Shown here: in pieces, positions 21,208 through 32,689 of the stretch | Numbering within the stretch: the stretch's first letter is position 1 | Layout: each line of letters begins with the position of its first letter | Program-made: the position numbers and the translations under genes | Source: Datisca glomerata | Lineage: Eukaryota > Streptophyta > Magnoliopsida > Cucurbitales > Datiscaceae | DNA: 64,000 nucleotides | Reading direction: 5' to 3' | Assembly (NCBI GenBank): GCA_003255025.1 | Contig: QANY01009110.1 | Span: 620,001 to 684,000 of the forward strand | Notes under the pieces: model-generated | Seen by the model: the letters and a program-made list of their open reading frames with translations, nothing else | Databases searched by the model: none | What the model was told of the DNA's origin: nothing

Positions 21208-23127
21208 TGTTGGAATTATGTCCATGAAGTAGGGTGTAATAACTATTTATGAGTATTTAATTATTTCTCAGATATTTTGTATTACTGAATTTAATGAATG
21301 AATGAAAGTTTTTCTATTAATTAAAGTGTGGTTACAACTTAATCAAGTACTGGAACTATTGTCAACGTAAGAAGAGTAAAGATTAAGAGGTCTTTCAGAT
21401 AAAATCTTCTGAAATAGTTCAGAATGTTATTTGTAATATTAGGATCGACTGGGCAGTCAAGTCTGATTACGACTGTTAGGTTGAACCAAAGGTTGTCGGT
21501 CTTAGGGGCACGGGAGTGGAGACTCTAATGGTTGACCTAGACATGTTATGGAACATGTTGAATAGACTAGTAACAAATTAGTTTGGATTAAAGCCGTTTA
21601 TCTAGCTCTAAATCTAATGGTTACACCTTAAGGGTATTTTCGTGATTACCTTAATCCTGAGGTGAAAAAGAAACTTGACTTAGTTGCTTGCGGTTTTTGA
21701 TACGCCAAATGAGTGAATTCGAATTGTCAGACAATACCTCAGTTGTTAGGATCGTGATTCAACTATGTTGGAGTTACGTGATTCACAGATATGAAATTCA
21801 CGGCGAGATTGTACAATGCAACAATATCATCTTATGCTTTCTTGATGGGTGTGTAAAGGCCAGGTACTCGATGAAATGAATCATTGAATAAGACATGGTA
21901 AACTGTGCGAGATAATTCATTGTTATGTTTTTCTTATTCACAGTCAATAAAGGTGTTAAGGAAACAATAACTAGACTTGTAAAATGGCAATTTTATATCA
22001 TGCTCTTGTTACTGATATTCATGAAGGGTAACATATAAATTTTTTGTGGACTGTGAAATAAAAATTTTTTACTTGCACCAACAGAAAATGTAGCGCGCAT
22101 GAATTGATAGTTGATTCGGCATCGGACCTATAGTCGAGTCATATGATGTCATGATTAAATAGGTAAAGAATTTATAGAGATAAATTCATTGAATATTTGA
22201 ATCCTATAATTTTATTCATATGGGTCAATTCGCTCTCAGGAGTAGTTCATAAGGACATGAATGAGAAACAACACAAGTTGGACCAAAAATATATTTTGGA
22301 CCAAAAATATATTTTGGACCAAGATACAGTTCCCGAACCCATATGTGACGGGTGTCATCACTAAAATAGTGAGGAGCGAAATGAATGTTCAAATTATTTA
22401 ATTGGTTATTTTCTAATTATTGGATAATTAGTAAATAAAAAAAATTAATTAATTAATTGATAGTGATCAATTTAATTTATCAATTTAGATTGATGAATTT
22501 GAACACAGTAATGGCTCTAGAGAAGATGTAAAAATTGAAGAGGGTAGTGTAGGGAGGAGATTTTCTACAATTTACAATACAAGGGTATATGTATAAAATT
22601 TGTAATTATATATGGGATGGCATTAGGGTTACCTTCTAAGGTGTGTTGACATAACTCTAATCACAATGTGTGATTACAGAGAGTAAGAAAAAGGTTTTCT
22701 CCCCCCTCCACGCAGAAGTTGCCACAAATTTCTATAGAGGAAAAAGAAAGTTATTTTTCTTCCTTTGTTGTTTTAAGAGCCCACACTCAGTTCCCAGCGA
22801 CATCATTGTGAGATATACTTTTGAATCCTACGAGTGATTGTTGGTGTGAAGATTGATTCAAGTTCTATTAAGAACGCTAGATAATTTGAATTACATCTAA
22901 TCAATAGGATTACATCAAGTAAGAACTTCTCCATATAAGAAATGTATAATATTATTTCCATCTAATCTAAATACCTCAATCTAAATACCTCAATCTAAAT
23001 ATGCATGGTCGTAAAATGTTTTATATTTAATATGATTAAATAGTTGATGTGAATTTTTTTAATTTTTCACCCACGAACCGTTCGTGGTTCATCGTTTTTC
23101 CTCAAATTTTAGAACTCCGATCCAACA
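21208..23127 (+). repeat. copia-1 3' LTR
   Basis: The 1920 bp LTR has perfect TGTTGGA/TCCAACA ends. It contains a triplicated TTGGACCAAAAATATAT unit at about 22274-22323 and shares its last 586 bp with the 5' LTR. It is followed immediately by the coat-protein part of EPRV-C. A 63-residue open frame at 21688 has no coding support. Confidence 0.85.
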
Positions 23128-23335
23128 AAATTCCCATCTTAATCCTAAAAGAATTTACAAATCTTATAGGAAAAATTCCACAAAAATAAAAATTTTGACA
23201 AATACTTTTCTAAGGATAAAACTTATCCAAGAAGAAAATTCAATAAAAAATTTGTTGATAAAAGTAAAATTAAGTGTCTTAAATGTGGCCAGAATGATCA
23301 TTTTTCTAACACTTGCCAAGTAAAATAATCAATTA
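23128..23335 (+). pseudogene. EPRV-C coat protein tail with zinc knuckle
   Basis: The plus strand enters the viral coat region at a LNPKRIYKSYRK segment that matches EPRV-A. The knuckle CLKCGQNDHFSNTC (C-x2-C-x4-H-x4-C) is encoded near 23270-23320 in a different frame from the upstream piece, after an indel in an A-run near 23163. All four zinc ligands remain. Everything upstream of this point was removed at the junction with the copia-1 LTR. Confidence 0.75.
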
Positions 23336-24019
23336 AAAATCTCTGACGAAGATAAACAATAATTGTTTAGAACTATAAAATCAATAGATTGCTATAAAAT
23401 TAATAATGAAGATTTAGGAGAATTTGAATATCTTGAATCTGATGAATTAAACTCTTCAAGTTCTGACAATGATTCCCCTAACATCTCTATGGGTGCATGG
23501 ATAGCTGTTATAAAAAAATTATCAATATTTTAAATAAAAATGAAGAACAAGAGAATCTTTTCTTAGATTTAATTAGTAAAAATGATAATCCTGAACTAAA
23601 ACAGGAGTACCTTGAAAGAATTAGGAAGATAATTCAAAAGAAAAAAATACTAAGTCTAAACTAATACTGCAAGTCTTTCACAAACTCTTGAAAATTTTAA
23701 CCAAGTTCAAGGAAATGAAAGAGAAGTTACTTTACAAGAACTTCAAAAGGAAATAAAAAATATTAAAATTAAAATAAAAGAATTAAAAGAATCAAACACA
23801 TAAATAACAAAAGAATTAAGTCTTCTAAAAATAGAAAATTTAATTAAAAAACTTGAATCCAGTGAACTAGGAGAACTTAGTAAATCCCCAATTTTTTATA
23901 GTGAGATTGAAAACTTGTTATCAACATTCAAGATGATGATAACTTGCTTCAAATCCATAATCACATAAAAATTAAAAAATGGCACATAATAGTCAGAATA
24001 ATAATCTAAGATTTTGATT
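23336..24019 (+). other. EPRV-C linker with acidic and coiled-coil parts
   Basis: In broken frames the plus strand reads an acidic stretch with SDNDSPN-like residues (about 23450-23500). A Glu/Lys/Gln-rich segment suggestive of a coiled coil follows (about 23680-23870). It matches 3791-4439 of EPRV-A in reverse. No enzyme motif is present. Confidence 0.5.
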
Positions 24020-24430
24020 TCACTTTAATGACTCTTATTGATTCATGAGCTAATTTGAATTATATGCAGGAAAGATTCGTTCCTACCAACTACTTCAAGA
24101 AGATAAAAGAATTTTTATCCTCTGCAAATGGTACTAGAATGCATATCAATTATGAAATCTCTAAAGTTCATATTTACCAAGACAATGTATGATTTAAAAC
24201 ATCATTTATCTTAGTAAAAAAATATGATAGACAAAATTATTTTAGGTTTATTATTCATTTCTCTATTGTATCCTTTTACAACAGAAAATGATGAGATAAT
24301 TACTTATCCCATGGTTAAACCTGTCAAATTCAAATTTCTTTCTTTTTCTCACAATGAGAAATTGAAAACTTTAAAACAAAATTCTATTTTTAAAACTGTA
24401 AATTTAATTTCTTGTAAAGAAAAATAATTA
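24020..24430 (+). pseudogene. EPRV-C aspartic protease
   Basis: The plus strand reads TLIDS followed by a stop where the active-site Gly would be, then a RFVPTNYFKKIKEF segment, SSANGTRMHINYEISKVHIY and, after a frame change, a region ending in LYPFTTENDEI. This is the layout of pararetroviral proteases. It lacks the MITE found in EPRV-A and so shows the uninterrupted site. Confidence 0.65.
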
Positions 24431-24529
24431 TATTTTCTGCAAGACGAAATGAAATTCAAAAGAATTGAAAAATAATTTCAAAATCATGCTCTTCAAAAAC
24501 AAATTAAAATCTTTGAATAAAAAATTTAT

Positions 24530-24970
24530 AAAAAGTTATGCGCTGACATTCCTAATGCTTTCTGACATATGAAGCACCATTTGCCTTACATGAAGAGATT
24601 TGATGGAAAAAACATCCCTACTAAGACACAACCAATATAAATGAATTTTGAGATGCTTGAAATCTGTAAGAAAGAAATTGCAGAACTCCTCAATAAAAAT
24701 ATTAGTAGAATGGGTAAATCTCATTGGTCTTACTCGGCCTTTTATGCCCAAAAGACCAGCGAAATTGAATGAGGAGTTCCTCAATTAGTAATTAATTATA
24801 AGCCTCTTAACAATATTTTGGAATGAATAAGATATCGAATACCAAATAAAGGGGACTTAATCAACAAACTAGGAGATGTTGTTGTATTCTCTAAGTTTGA
24901 CAAGAAATCTAGATTTTGGTAAATCCAGATAAATGAAAATGATAAATGTAAAACTATATTTGTAAGATAA
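24530..24970 (+). pseudogene. EPRV-C reverse transcriptase, N-terminal half
   Basis: The plus strand encodes the finger and early palm parts of RT. A CADIPNAF segment, KNIPTKTQPI, LNKNISRMGKSHWSYSAFY, a PQLVINYKPLNN block and FSKFDKKSRFW (position of the first catalytic Asp) are visible, with three or more stops. At about 24970 the frame ends abruptly in viral intergenic DNA, so the RT C-terminal half, RNase H, AlkB domain and second ORF are deleted. Confidence 0.8.
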
Positions 24971-24974
24971 CAAT

Positions 24975-25465
24975 TATCAAGAAATCTTCGTAGTTTGTCT
25001 TTTCCGGCAATTATTGTACAAGTTGTCAAATAATTAGGCATCTATTTGTCCTTTTGACTATTCTTAGTCAAGAAGTTGTAATGTAAAATGTTTTTACTTT
25101 TATAGAGAAAAATAGTGCAGATAAGTGATGAAAATAGTGCAGGTAAGTGATGGGTTCTCAGTGAACTCCACTCTCATTTCCTATAAATAGGTTGCGCTCT
25201 CTCATTTGTTCCTCATAATTAGTTTTTCACTCTTAACAATTTTGAGAGAACTTGTTTTGAAAACAAAACATTATTCATCCTCCTCTTTTATAATCTTTCT
25301 TCTTCTTCCTGAGCGAGAGCACTAATTAATTATTGTAAAATAATTTTCAATACCTGTAAGTTTATTTTCCATCAATAAAATCATTGTGAATTCTTACGTA
25401 TAATACCATGTCTTTAAATTACTTAAATTATACGCAATTCCGCCTCTTTTGGTATCAAAACTTGT
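24975..25465 (+). promoter_or_regulatory. EPRV-C intergenic promoter and primer site
   Basis: This is the most complete plus-strand copy of the viral intergenic region. It holds an upstream ATTATTGTACAAG block, TATA box CTATAAATAG (25181-25190), a CTCTCATTTGTTCCTCAT leader start, a T/C-rich stretch and, at 25450-25461, TGGTATCAAAAC. That last site is 10 of 12 bases identical to the initiator-Met tRNA primer site used by pararetroviruses. Transcription would run rightward from about 25210. Confidence 0.7.
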
Positions 25466-25618
25466 TTTACTTGTTTCTATACCCATGTTATATGCAATAA
25501 AAATAATTATTCAAGTAAGCAAGTAAGCGACAATAGGAACAATATATACCAGCCACTCGGGCGGTGAAGAACAATAATTAAGTAGAGTAATTAAGAATAG
25601 TAAATAGTCTACAGGTTT
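25466..25618. other. Spacer between inverted viral promoters, leader block
   Basis: About 150 bp separate the plus-strand EPRV-C promoter from the minus-strand EPRV-D promoter. The right 120 bp (AATAATTATTCAAGTAA to CAGGTTTGG) match 11797-11925, where on the minus strand they precede the movement protein. This is therefore the viral leader of EPRV-D. Confidence 0.55.
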
Positions 25619-26560
25619 GGCTTTGATAGTGAAAGAGGCGTAGTTTATGTATTTAAAGACATGGTATTAGAGGCAAGAATTCACAACGATTTTATTGAAG
25701 GAAAATGACCTTACATATATTAATTTAAGTATCGATACTAAAAGAGACAAAATTGCATATAATCTATGTATTCAAAGACAGGGTATAGAAACAAGTAAAG
25801 TTATTTATTGAAGTAAGATTAAAACTTACATGCATTGAAGAAAATTAATTTGCAACCATTAACTAGTGCTCCCACTCACTAATTAATATTGAGAAGAAAG
25901 AAGAAAAGATTACAAAAGAGGAGGAAGAATAATGCTTTGTTTTCAAAACAAGTTTTCTCTCAAAATTGTTAAAAATGAAAAACCAGTTCTGATGAGCAAA
26001 TGGGAGAGAGCAGCCTATTTATAGGCAATGAGAGTGAAGTTCACCGGGAACCCATCACTTACCTACACTATTCTTTTCTACAAAAGTAAAAATATTTGAC
26101 ATTACAACTTTTGACTAAGAATAGTAAAAAGGACAAATAGTGACCCAATTATTTGACGACTAGTACAATAATTACAGAAAAATATAAAATGTAAAGATTC
26201 ATTGATAATTGCTATCTTGGACTTCGTGTCTTGATTATTGCTTCATTTTGGAGAAATTTGCCATTCCTTGTAATTGCTATCTTGGACTTTTATGTCTTGA
26301 TTATTGATTCATTGTTGGAGAAGTCATAATTGTTTATTTTGAAACTCATCATGACTGTTGCATGATGCTGGAGAGTCATCATGATATATCTTGATTTTTT
26401 ATTTCCTGATTATTTCAACATTGGCATTTTACTAAGGACAATTTATTTTATTCATTCATTGATTGATCTGAATTTATTTATCATCATTGCAATTGATATT
26501 ATCAAATGGGTCCTATGAATCTTAAGACGGATCATGTCCATTTAGGTCAAATTCGACCAT
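25619..26560 (-). promoter_or_regulatory. EPRV-D intergenic promoter region
   Basis: On the minus strand this carries the same intergenic region as EPRV-C: upstream block (26150-26500), TATA box CCTATAAATAGG (26014-26025), leader and a degraded primer site (25619-25631). Transcription would run leftward from about 25985, toward EPRV-C. Because the viral 3' end (unknown ORF) lies just upstream on the same strand, this copy spans the circular junction of the viral genome. Confidence 0.7.
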
Positions 26561-27770
26561 TTTGAGTACTTTGGTCCTTCAATTGTTGAGGGTAGCCTTT
26601 CTAGATGATTAGGCTTTTTGGATTTCTGGATTAGTTGAGTAACTTCAATCTACAGATGATTCAAAGTCAAAATTATTATTGTTTAAAAGGAGAAGCATTT
26701 TTGGATTAATTCCTGCTTCAATTTGGATTTAGGTTTTATGACTTTTGATTTACCCTTTGAAGTAGGTTTGGATTCTTGGATGAATTTGAACGGGATGGTT
26801 TAATTTGTGGATTTGGGTTAATGGGATTATTAATTTTTAATGGAGCTTTGGCAAGAGGATTTATTAATTTCATATTGGGATGGATATTTGCAAATTTGTA
26901 GTTGATTGAGGCAGTTATTTTCTGGGTATTGACTTCATCCCACTATTTGACATAATATTCTCTAGTTAGGATTCAATCTTCAATTGAGTATTACCACTTT
27001 AAGATCCAAGGTATTTTATATTTATTTGAAAAGTAAAGTATTTGGTGAAATGAGGCCTCAATTGATGAGGGCATGTAAACCTTTAAAAATAAATTGAAAT
27101 ATTGTTGAAAATCAATTGAAAAAAGTTATAAGACGGGACCATGAATGAACCACCATCTTAAGAACCAATATAGAAAACTAATTTTAAAATTTTTATCAAA
27201 ATTAAAAAACTAAGAGTGGGAAAATCACTATTTTGATGCAGAAAAATCACGTGTCAAGCATCAATATAATCAAAATAATTTATATTATTTTTTATTTAAA
27301 AGGATTTTGAAACTTGAATAATGGACTTTCCAATTCTTCATGGTTAGGATTTTGAGAATATAGAAGGAATGATAGATGATCCTTCCTTTGTAATTTTTTA
27401 TTGGGCTAATATTAATGGATTTTGTTTCTAAGAGAATATATCTATAGAAACTAAGATTCTTATCCTTGTTACTAGGGACAAGTGGAAATTTGGAAGAAAA
27501 TGAGCTTTTGCTATTTCAGCAGGATCTTTCAGATGAGAGAATGGAGGATCAATATGAAAGTGATTTTTACTCGGATTTTTTTTATAAGAAGATGATTTTT
27601 TATATTTTGTAATTGGTTGATTGAATGATTGGGTATTAAAAGGTTGAGAATTTGAGAAAGAGTCAAAATGGTTGACCATGACTGATTGGTAATTGGTTCT
27701 GATGGATCAAAGTATTATTAATTGGACTTGGCTAGGAGTAGAAGACTCCTCTTCAATTTGGACCTAAAAG
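26561..27770 (-). pseudogene. EPRV-D second ORF, unknown function
   Basis: Third copy of the unknown ORF, on the minus strand. An 83-residue piece is open at 27428-27679 and contains SFNQPITKYKKSSSYKK and AKAHFLPNFH; the ISPIK block lies further on in another frame. The basic, Lys/Pro/Ser-rich tail lies near 26900-26600. Stops are frequent. It agrees with EPRV-B in block order, which helps to define the founder ORF. Confidence 0.55.
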
Positions 27771-28107
27771 ATCAATTGTGGAGTCGAAGATTCTTTTATA
27801 ATCAAACCATTCATCAACCTCACATGATTTCTGAAAGTGACACTGATTCTTTTAGTTAAGGACTTTACAACACGCCGATGACTTTTCTGCAATCCGTTAG
27901 GCATGAAAAGGAAAGTTCTTCCAGTATAAAAAATTCTTTGACTGTTTTGTCTGAAAATTTAATTTTAAAAATTATTTGTCCCAATAGGTTTACAGTTAAA
28001 ATTTTTTTGTCATCATAACAGATTTCATTATATTTATGAAAACTTATTTTTCCACCTTTCTCATATCATTGAATTAAAGCTGCGTTGAAGTCATGCTTCA
28101 ACCCAAC
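27771..28107 (-). pseudogene. EPRV-D AlkB-like domain, interrupted
   Basis: The minus strand shows the AlkB core with SFHKYNEICYD. Here H-x-D has become H-x-Y, so one metal ligand is lost. The NLLGQ segment follows, then frame breaks before the distal His and the Arg pair. The N-terminal end of the domain lies at 35210-35260 on the other side of the nested gypsy element. The insertion therefore cut the domain. Confidence 0.65.
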
Positions 28108-28868
28108 TGTAAAGGATTATTTCTATTCAGCCGGGAGAATCATGATAATGCCTAATTTTTTATAAGTGTTAATAAAAAAGAATGGGAGGAGACTTTAAGA
28201 GTAAGAAAAGGTTTTAGAGAATCTCATTTTTTTCTTTAATTGTATTGAATGTGTTCTTCCTCTAGTACATTGGCCTTTATATAGATTTCTCAAATCCCAT
28301 GTTTAAATCAAAATAATAATATAAAAGGAAGCATTCATTATTCCTAGGGATCACACCCATTCGTGGGGGCTATTCTGCTGGGTATGGCCCCTTTTTGCTT
28401 TATGTCTTGCTCAGTCGTCAATCAATCACGACCACTTGGTGATCTATTAATCTGTATCATCTGAGTAATTTCAACTTTTACTAAATCAATCATTGTCGCT
28501 TGTTTGTCATCTCGGGTCTTTTCACCTGTCCCCATTCTTCTTCTCCTCCTTCCTTTCTCGTTCTGGCGACGTCTCTCACTTCAGCGTTCTTTCTAGCTTA
28601 GACAAGATCTCCCACTTTTAGCGATCTTCCTCACTCTGACGAGGTCTCTCACTTCAGTGTTCTTTCCTGCTCTGATGAGGTCTCCCGCTTCAACGTTCTT
28701 CCCCGTTCTGACGGGGTCTCCAACTTTCGGGCTCCTCCCGCTTTGACGAGGCCTTCTTCTTCAACTTTCTTTCCCGCTCAGCCCCCAATCTTGTTGTTCA
28801 TGGCCCACGCGTCCTCTTAGGATTCGTTCTTTCTTAAATGTGTCTTAGGGTGGGGTTTTCCCTGTTCA
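28108..28868 (-). repeat. Nested gypsy 3' LTR (left copy)
   Basis: 761 bp. It contains about six units of a 36 bp minisatellite (28556-28790; GTTCTTTCC..GCTCTGACGAGG-like) and a minus-strand TATATAAAGG box near 28270. It differs from the right copy by about 39 bp, roughly one repeat unit, plus scattered substitutions. Confidence 0.9.
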
Positions 28869-29389
28869 TTTGCCCTCCTTTACACTCAATAAATTTTATT
28901 GATGTGTAATGATGAGGACTCCTTAATTCACATGCACTTTTTCAAAGATGTCTTGTCTTCTCTCGGAAACGTGCACTTCTTTGGAAATAACAAACAAATA
29001 TATATATATATAACAGTTAATTAAATCAAGGGAGGCACGCATTTTGCTTGTGATAGCGCCTCGTTTCCCATTTTCAATTGTTTTGGGTGACACGTGCTTT
29101 GTCTCTGCTCCTTTTTCTAGCTGTCGTTGTGCCATTCGTTGGCGTTAGTGATGGCAATGTCTTGCCAGTCGCGCCCTTTCAAAAAAAGACCTTTGAGATT
29201 CCCGTTTTCAAAGAATATGGAGCGTCTTTTCATTTTCTTATTTTTCTTCTTCATTTTTTTACCCAAAGCCTATTTAAGGATTTTATTGTTTTACTTCTTC
29301 CAGATATTCTCCCCTGTTATATTCTCCTTCTTCATTTTTCTTGTTTGAAATCCTTTCCCATTCATGTATGGTGCAAGGCGATACTTCTA

Positions 29390-31535
29390 AGTTTAAACTC
29401 CCGGTACCTTTGGTCAGAAACTAGGCTGAGCTAGGACATTTCCTAGATTCCCACCGCAACGCCTTTCCCTCCGGCGTAGTGTGTGGTCTAGGTGAAAGTG
29501 AAGCCGCATGCCATCTCTGTAGTCTTCCATAGCAAATAACCTTAAGCCCTATGTACATAGCTTCGGGGCTTAAGATTCCTTTCTCCCATTTCTTTCAGAA
29601 ATTCTTCCACACCTATAATTTAGCTCCATCACAGTTTACCTCTAGCTCGTATAGGATTTTACTTGGTTTTGAAGCCTTGAATAGGAGGTATGGCTTAGAT
29701 TTAGGAGTAGATGAACTTAGGACACTCTACATCATCAAGTACTGTGCTGAGTCTGAGTATTACTATATGACCCCTCGCCTTAGTGCTGAAAGAAGAAAAA
29801 TGATCGCTAGGGACAAAGGCAGGGAAGGGGATGTTCTCTAGTTAGGAGGGAACTGGGGCGGTCATGTCCGCTGGACGATTCCCCATAGATGGGGAGTCTA
29901 CGGTATGTCTCCAAAGCTCTGGTTCCTACTTCTTTGCTTTCTCTTTGTTTTTTTTCTACCTTCGTTTCTACTCATTCGTCTTCGTAGATAATTAAAGGAA
30001 CAAACCCCATATCTTTCCCAGGAGTCAAGAGAGAATATCATAGTCACGTTCAAATTTGTGGATGGGATTGGGACAATCTCTTAGATCTGAGAAGAGAAAT
30101 CAACGTCACTTTCATCCTGGAAGATAACCAAGCTTCACCCATCCGCGTAGTGCCTTTGCCTTCAGCGCAGCCATCCACATCATCTCCCTCATCTTCTTCT
30201 AAAATCCCACTATGTATACCTACTTCCCAGTCTCTAATTTCCATTTCTGGTACAGCCATTTCTTCTGGGTCTGAACTGGAAGACACGAAATGGGAACGTC
30301 TGTTTCAACGCCTTGCAGTGAGCATTATGTTGAGGCGCACTCGTTTGAGGAGCACCATTATTAGGGATGTGTCTGAGGAAGAAAGGAACGTCCATCCGAG
30401 ACGCGAGGCCCCAAGTTCTTCCCAGGAGGTTTTGAGTCTTCCTCCTGCTGCTCCTACCTCCTCTTCAACTACTCCCCTCGCTCCCATCGTTCTAGCAGAT
30501 GCTCCCAGCAACGTTCCTCTTCTAGTTCGCCCCCCTCCTCAGCCAGATTTGACTCTTGTCCACTCATCTGACACTCAGTGCGAAGGCGAGGACCCTTCTT
30601 TATGGAGTTGGAGAAACTTCCGCGGGGTTCCACAAGTTCCCGCTTCTGTCAACTACCTCAACGACCCCCGTTCTGCACATATTGTACTTCGCGGGGTCCT
30701 GTCTGATATGGACATGGTCCTGCTCGTGGCATGTCAGTTGGGAATTGGCTCTGCTCGCTCAGTCATGGTTAATGAAGGTATACTTGTTCATTTTCTAACT
30801 TTCTTTACTCGCTATTCTTCTTTTGTTGGCTAAACCTGGATGACCCCCCGTTATTTCTAGTGGGTTTTTTCCCGTCCCTTTTGGGACCATTCACTCTTTT
30901 CCCAACCAAGCATAGGTAGGACCCCTCTTCCCATACACAACGACGCTCAGTCATGCGTTTTGGCTTTCTCTTGTTCTTTTCTGTAGGCCATAATAGCCTC
31001 CGAGAGCATTTTCTTGCCAATGAGCAGATAACTTCCCAATGGAAGAGGGAGTTTGAGATTTGTTGTGGGGTCTTCGAGACATAGAGGGCTAAAATTGAGC
31101 GGTCAAGAAGCGGGAAGCTGAACTTCAGGGCATAGTTGAGGATTTAGCCCAATGGGTGGCAGCTACGGCAACAGAATTCTCCAAGCTTGATGATTCCTTG
31201 AAGGCCACTAAGGAAACACGTGAAGAGTCCGAGAGGTGTCAGGACACTTCCTACGAGAACCTGAAGATCGTGGAAGATAGGTTGACTAATGCTAAGGTGG
31301 TTCGGGAGGAAGCTGAGCAGAGAGAGAGAGACTGAGGACATCTATTAGGCTTTGTTCGACAAGGTTGAGAAGAAGGTCTATCTGGCGGGCAATGAGGATG
31401 GGAAGGAAAACCTCCCTCCAAAAGTTTCTCGTAGCTAAAGATTCTGGCGTTCCTGTTGCTGAAGACTTCACCATTCCCGTTGCTGACCCAGACCTATACG
31501 CTATTTCACCAACGATCATATAATTCCTGAAAAAG
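29390..31535 (+). pseudogene. Antisense extra ORF, gypsy-type transposase-like
   Basis: On the strand opposite to gag/pol, frames at 29390-29841 and 30010-30778 read a protein of the family annotated as putative plant transposon protein, gypsy-type. Key blocks are GLKIPFSHFFQKFFHTYNLA followed by a SSYRILLGFEAL block and SEYYYMTPRLS. A Ser/Pro-rich linker follows (30150-30560). A GT at 30778 and AG near 30986 suggest an intron, after which a coiled-coil frame (KKREAELQGIVEDLAQWVAA, ESERCQD, EEAEQRE) runs to about 31335. A VPVAEDFTIPVADPDLY end is near 31450-31500. In-frame stops (near 29525, 29840, 31335) make it a pseudogene. No function is established for the family. Confidence 0.65.
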
Positions 31536-31539
31536 GCAG

Positions 31540-32060
31540 ACCCACATACGGTATCCTGACCATGGACCGAAATAGGATGACCTATAAGGTCAGGCTTTTC
31601 CTTCGTTTCACTCTCCGAAGTGGCGTGGCACAAAGCAAAATTTGAAAAGGGGAGCGGGTCTGAGGAAAAAAGAACCTTCATTCAAACAAACAATGTTTTT
31701 CTCCCTTTTTGTACCTTCCATTTTTATTAATGAAAAGTATTTTTCTTCTTGGCATGTTTCATTAGTTTAGTATTTTATATTTAACAAGATTTAAGTGTGT
31801 AGAACTTAGGTCTCTCATACTTTCAACACTTTTTAACCAAATAATTTTTTCAAATTAAGTAACTCAGTACACAGCAATTTCTAAGTTTCCAAATTATTCT
31901 GAGCATCAATCTAAGTTTAGATTTCAGTAATTCAAAGCATTAATTCAATTTTTTTAACAGTAATTTAAGGTTAGACTTCAGTAATTCAAAGCATTATTTC
32001 AAGTTATTCTAAACAGCAATTTATAAGTTTTCAAAGTCATAATTCAAAGCACTAACCCGT
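31540..32060. other. Non-coding part of nested gypsy
   Basis: AT-rich sequence holds short repeated phrases such as CAGTAATTCAAAGCATTA (about 31930-32050). No coding frame was recognised on either strand. Confidence 0.4.
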
Positions 32061-32600
32061 TTAGAGAGGATAAGTCTTTCCTACTTTCATTGTGTTTCGT
32101 TTCCTTGCTTTCGACATTTTAGAGAGAATGTTTCTTCCGCTCTCAAGGGTTTTAGGTTTCTAGGCGGCCGACCTTTTTTCACATTTTAGAGAGAAGGTTT
32201 CTCCCGCTCTCAAGGGCTTAGGCTTCTAGGCCACCGACCTTTTTCACATTTTAGAGAGAATGTTTCTTCCACTCTCAAGGACTTAGGCTTCTAGGCCGCC
32301 GGCCTTTTTCCACATTTTTAGAGATAAGGTTTCTCCTGCTCTCAATGGCTTAGGTTTCTAGGTCGTCATCCTTTTTTCAGTTTCAATTTTCTTTTTAGAG
32401 AGTAGGCATCCTGGCTGTCAAGGTTTTAGGCTTTAAAACCATCGACCCGTTTTTCATTTTAGAGCGGTTTTTGTTTTGCTCTCGGTGACTTAGGCTTTTA
32501 GGCCATGGTCATTACTCATTTTTTCCACATTTTAAAGAGAAATTTTCTCCCGCTCTTAAGGCTTAGGCTTATAGGCCGCTGACCTTTTTTTAAGTGTGAG
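32060..32600. repeat. Tandem repeat of about 65-70 bp
   Basis: Seven to eight degenerate units each contain TTTTAGAGAGAA, CCGCTCTCAAGG, CTTAGGCTTCTAGGCC and CGACCTTTTT. They lie between the integrase end and the antisense ORF of the nested gypsy element. Unit length varies with short indels, so the array is old. Confidence 0.8.
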
Positions 32601-32689
32601 AAAGGAGGAAAAAATTGACATCATTTTTTTACGTGGAAAACCCTTGCCGAAAAAACCATCGGAATTGTATATTACAATAACAGGTAACA

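Larger units (their letters stand above)
16262..23127 (+). mobile_element. Ty1/copia retrotransposon copia-1, 5'-truncated
   Basis: The element has a shortened 5' LTR (16262-16847), primer-binding site, degraded gag, protease, integrase, RT and RNase H in the order protease-integrase-RT-RNase H that defines Ty1/copia, a polypurine tract, and a full 1920 bp 3' LTR (21208-23127) with TGTTGGA...TCCAACA ends. Multiple stops and frameshifts make it non-autonomous. Both ends abut different viral fragments, and no target duplication can be read because the left LTR is cut. Relatives in the window are copia-2 and the 10203 LTR remnant. Confidence 0.85.

Noticed and set aside
29078..29434. 118-residue frame with an apparent signal peptide
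   Set aside because: The hydrophobic start is followed by Phe/Leu-rich low complexity and a stop; the antisense ORF family similarity begins only near 29390 in another frame.
32060..32600. Regularly spaced repeats resembling a CRISPR-like array
   Set aside because: Units are directly adjacent, 65-70 bp long and degenerate without unique spacers, and they lie inside a plant retrotransposon.
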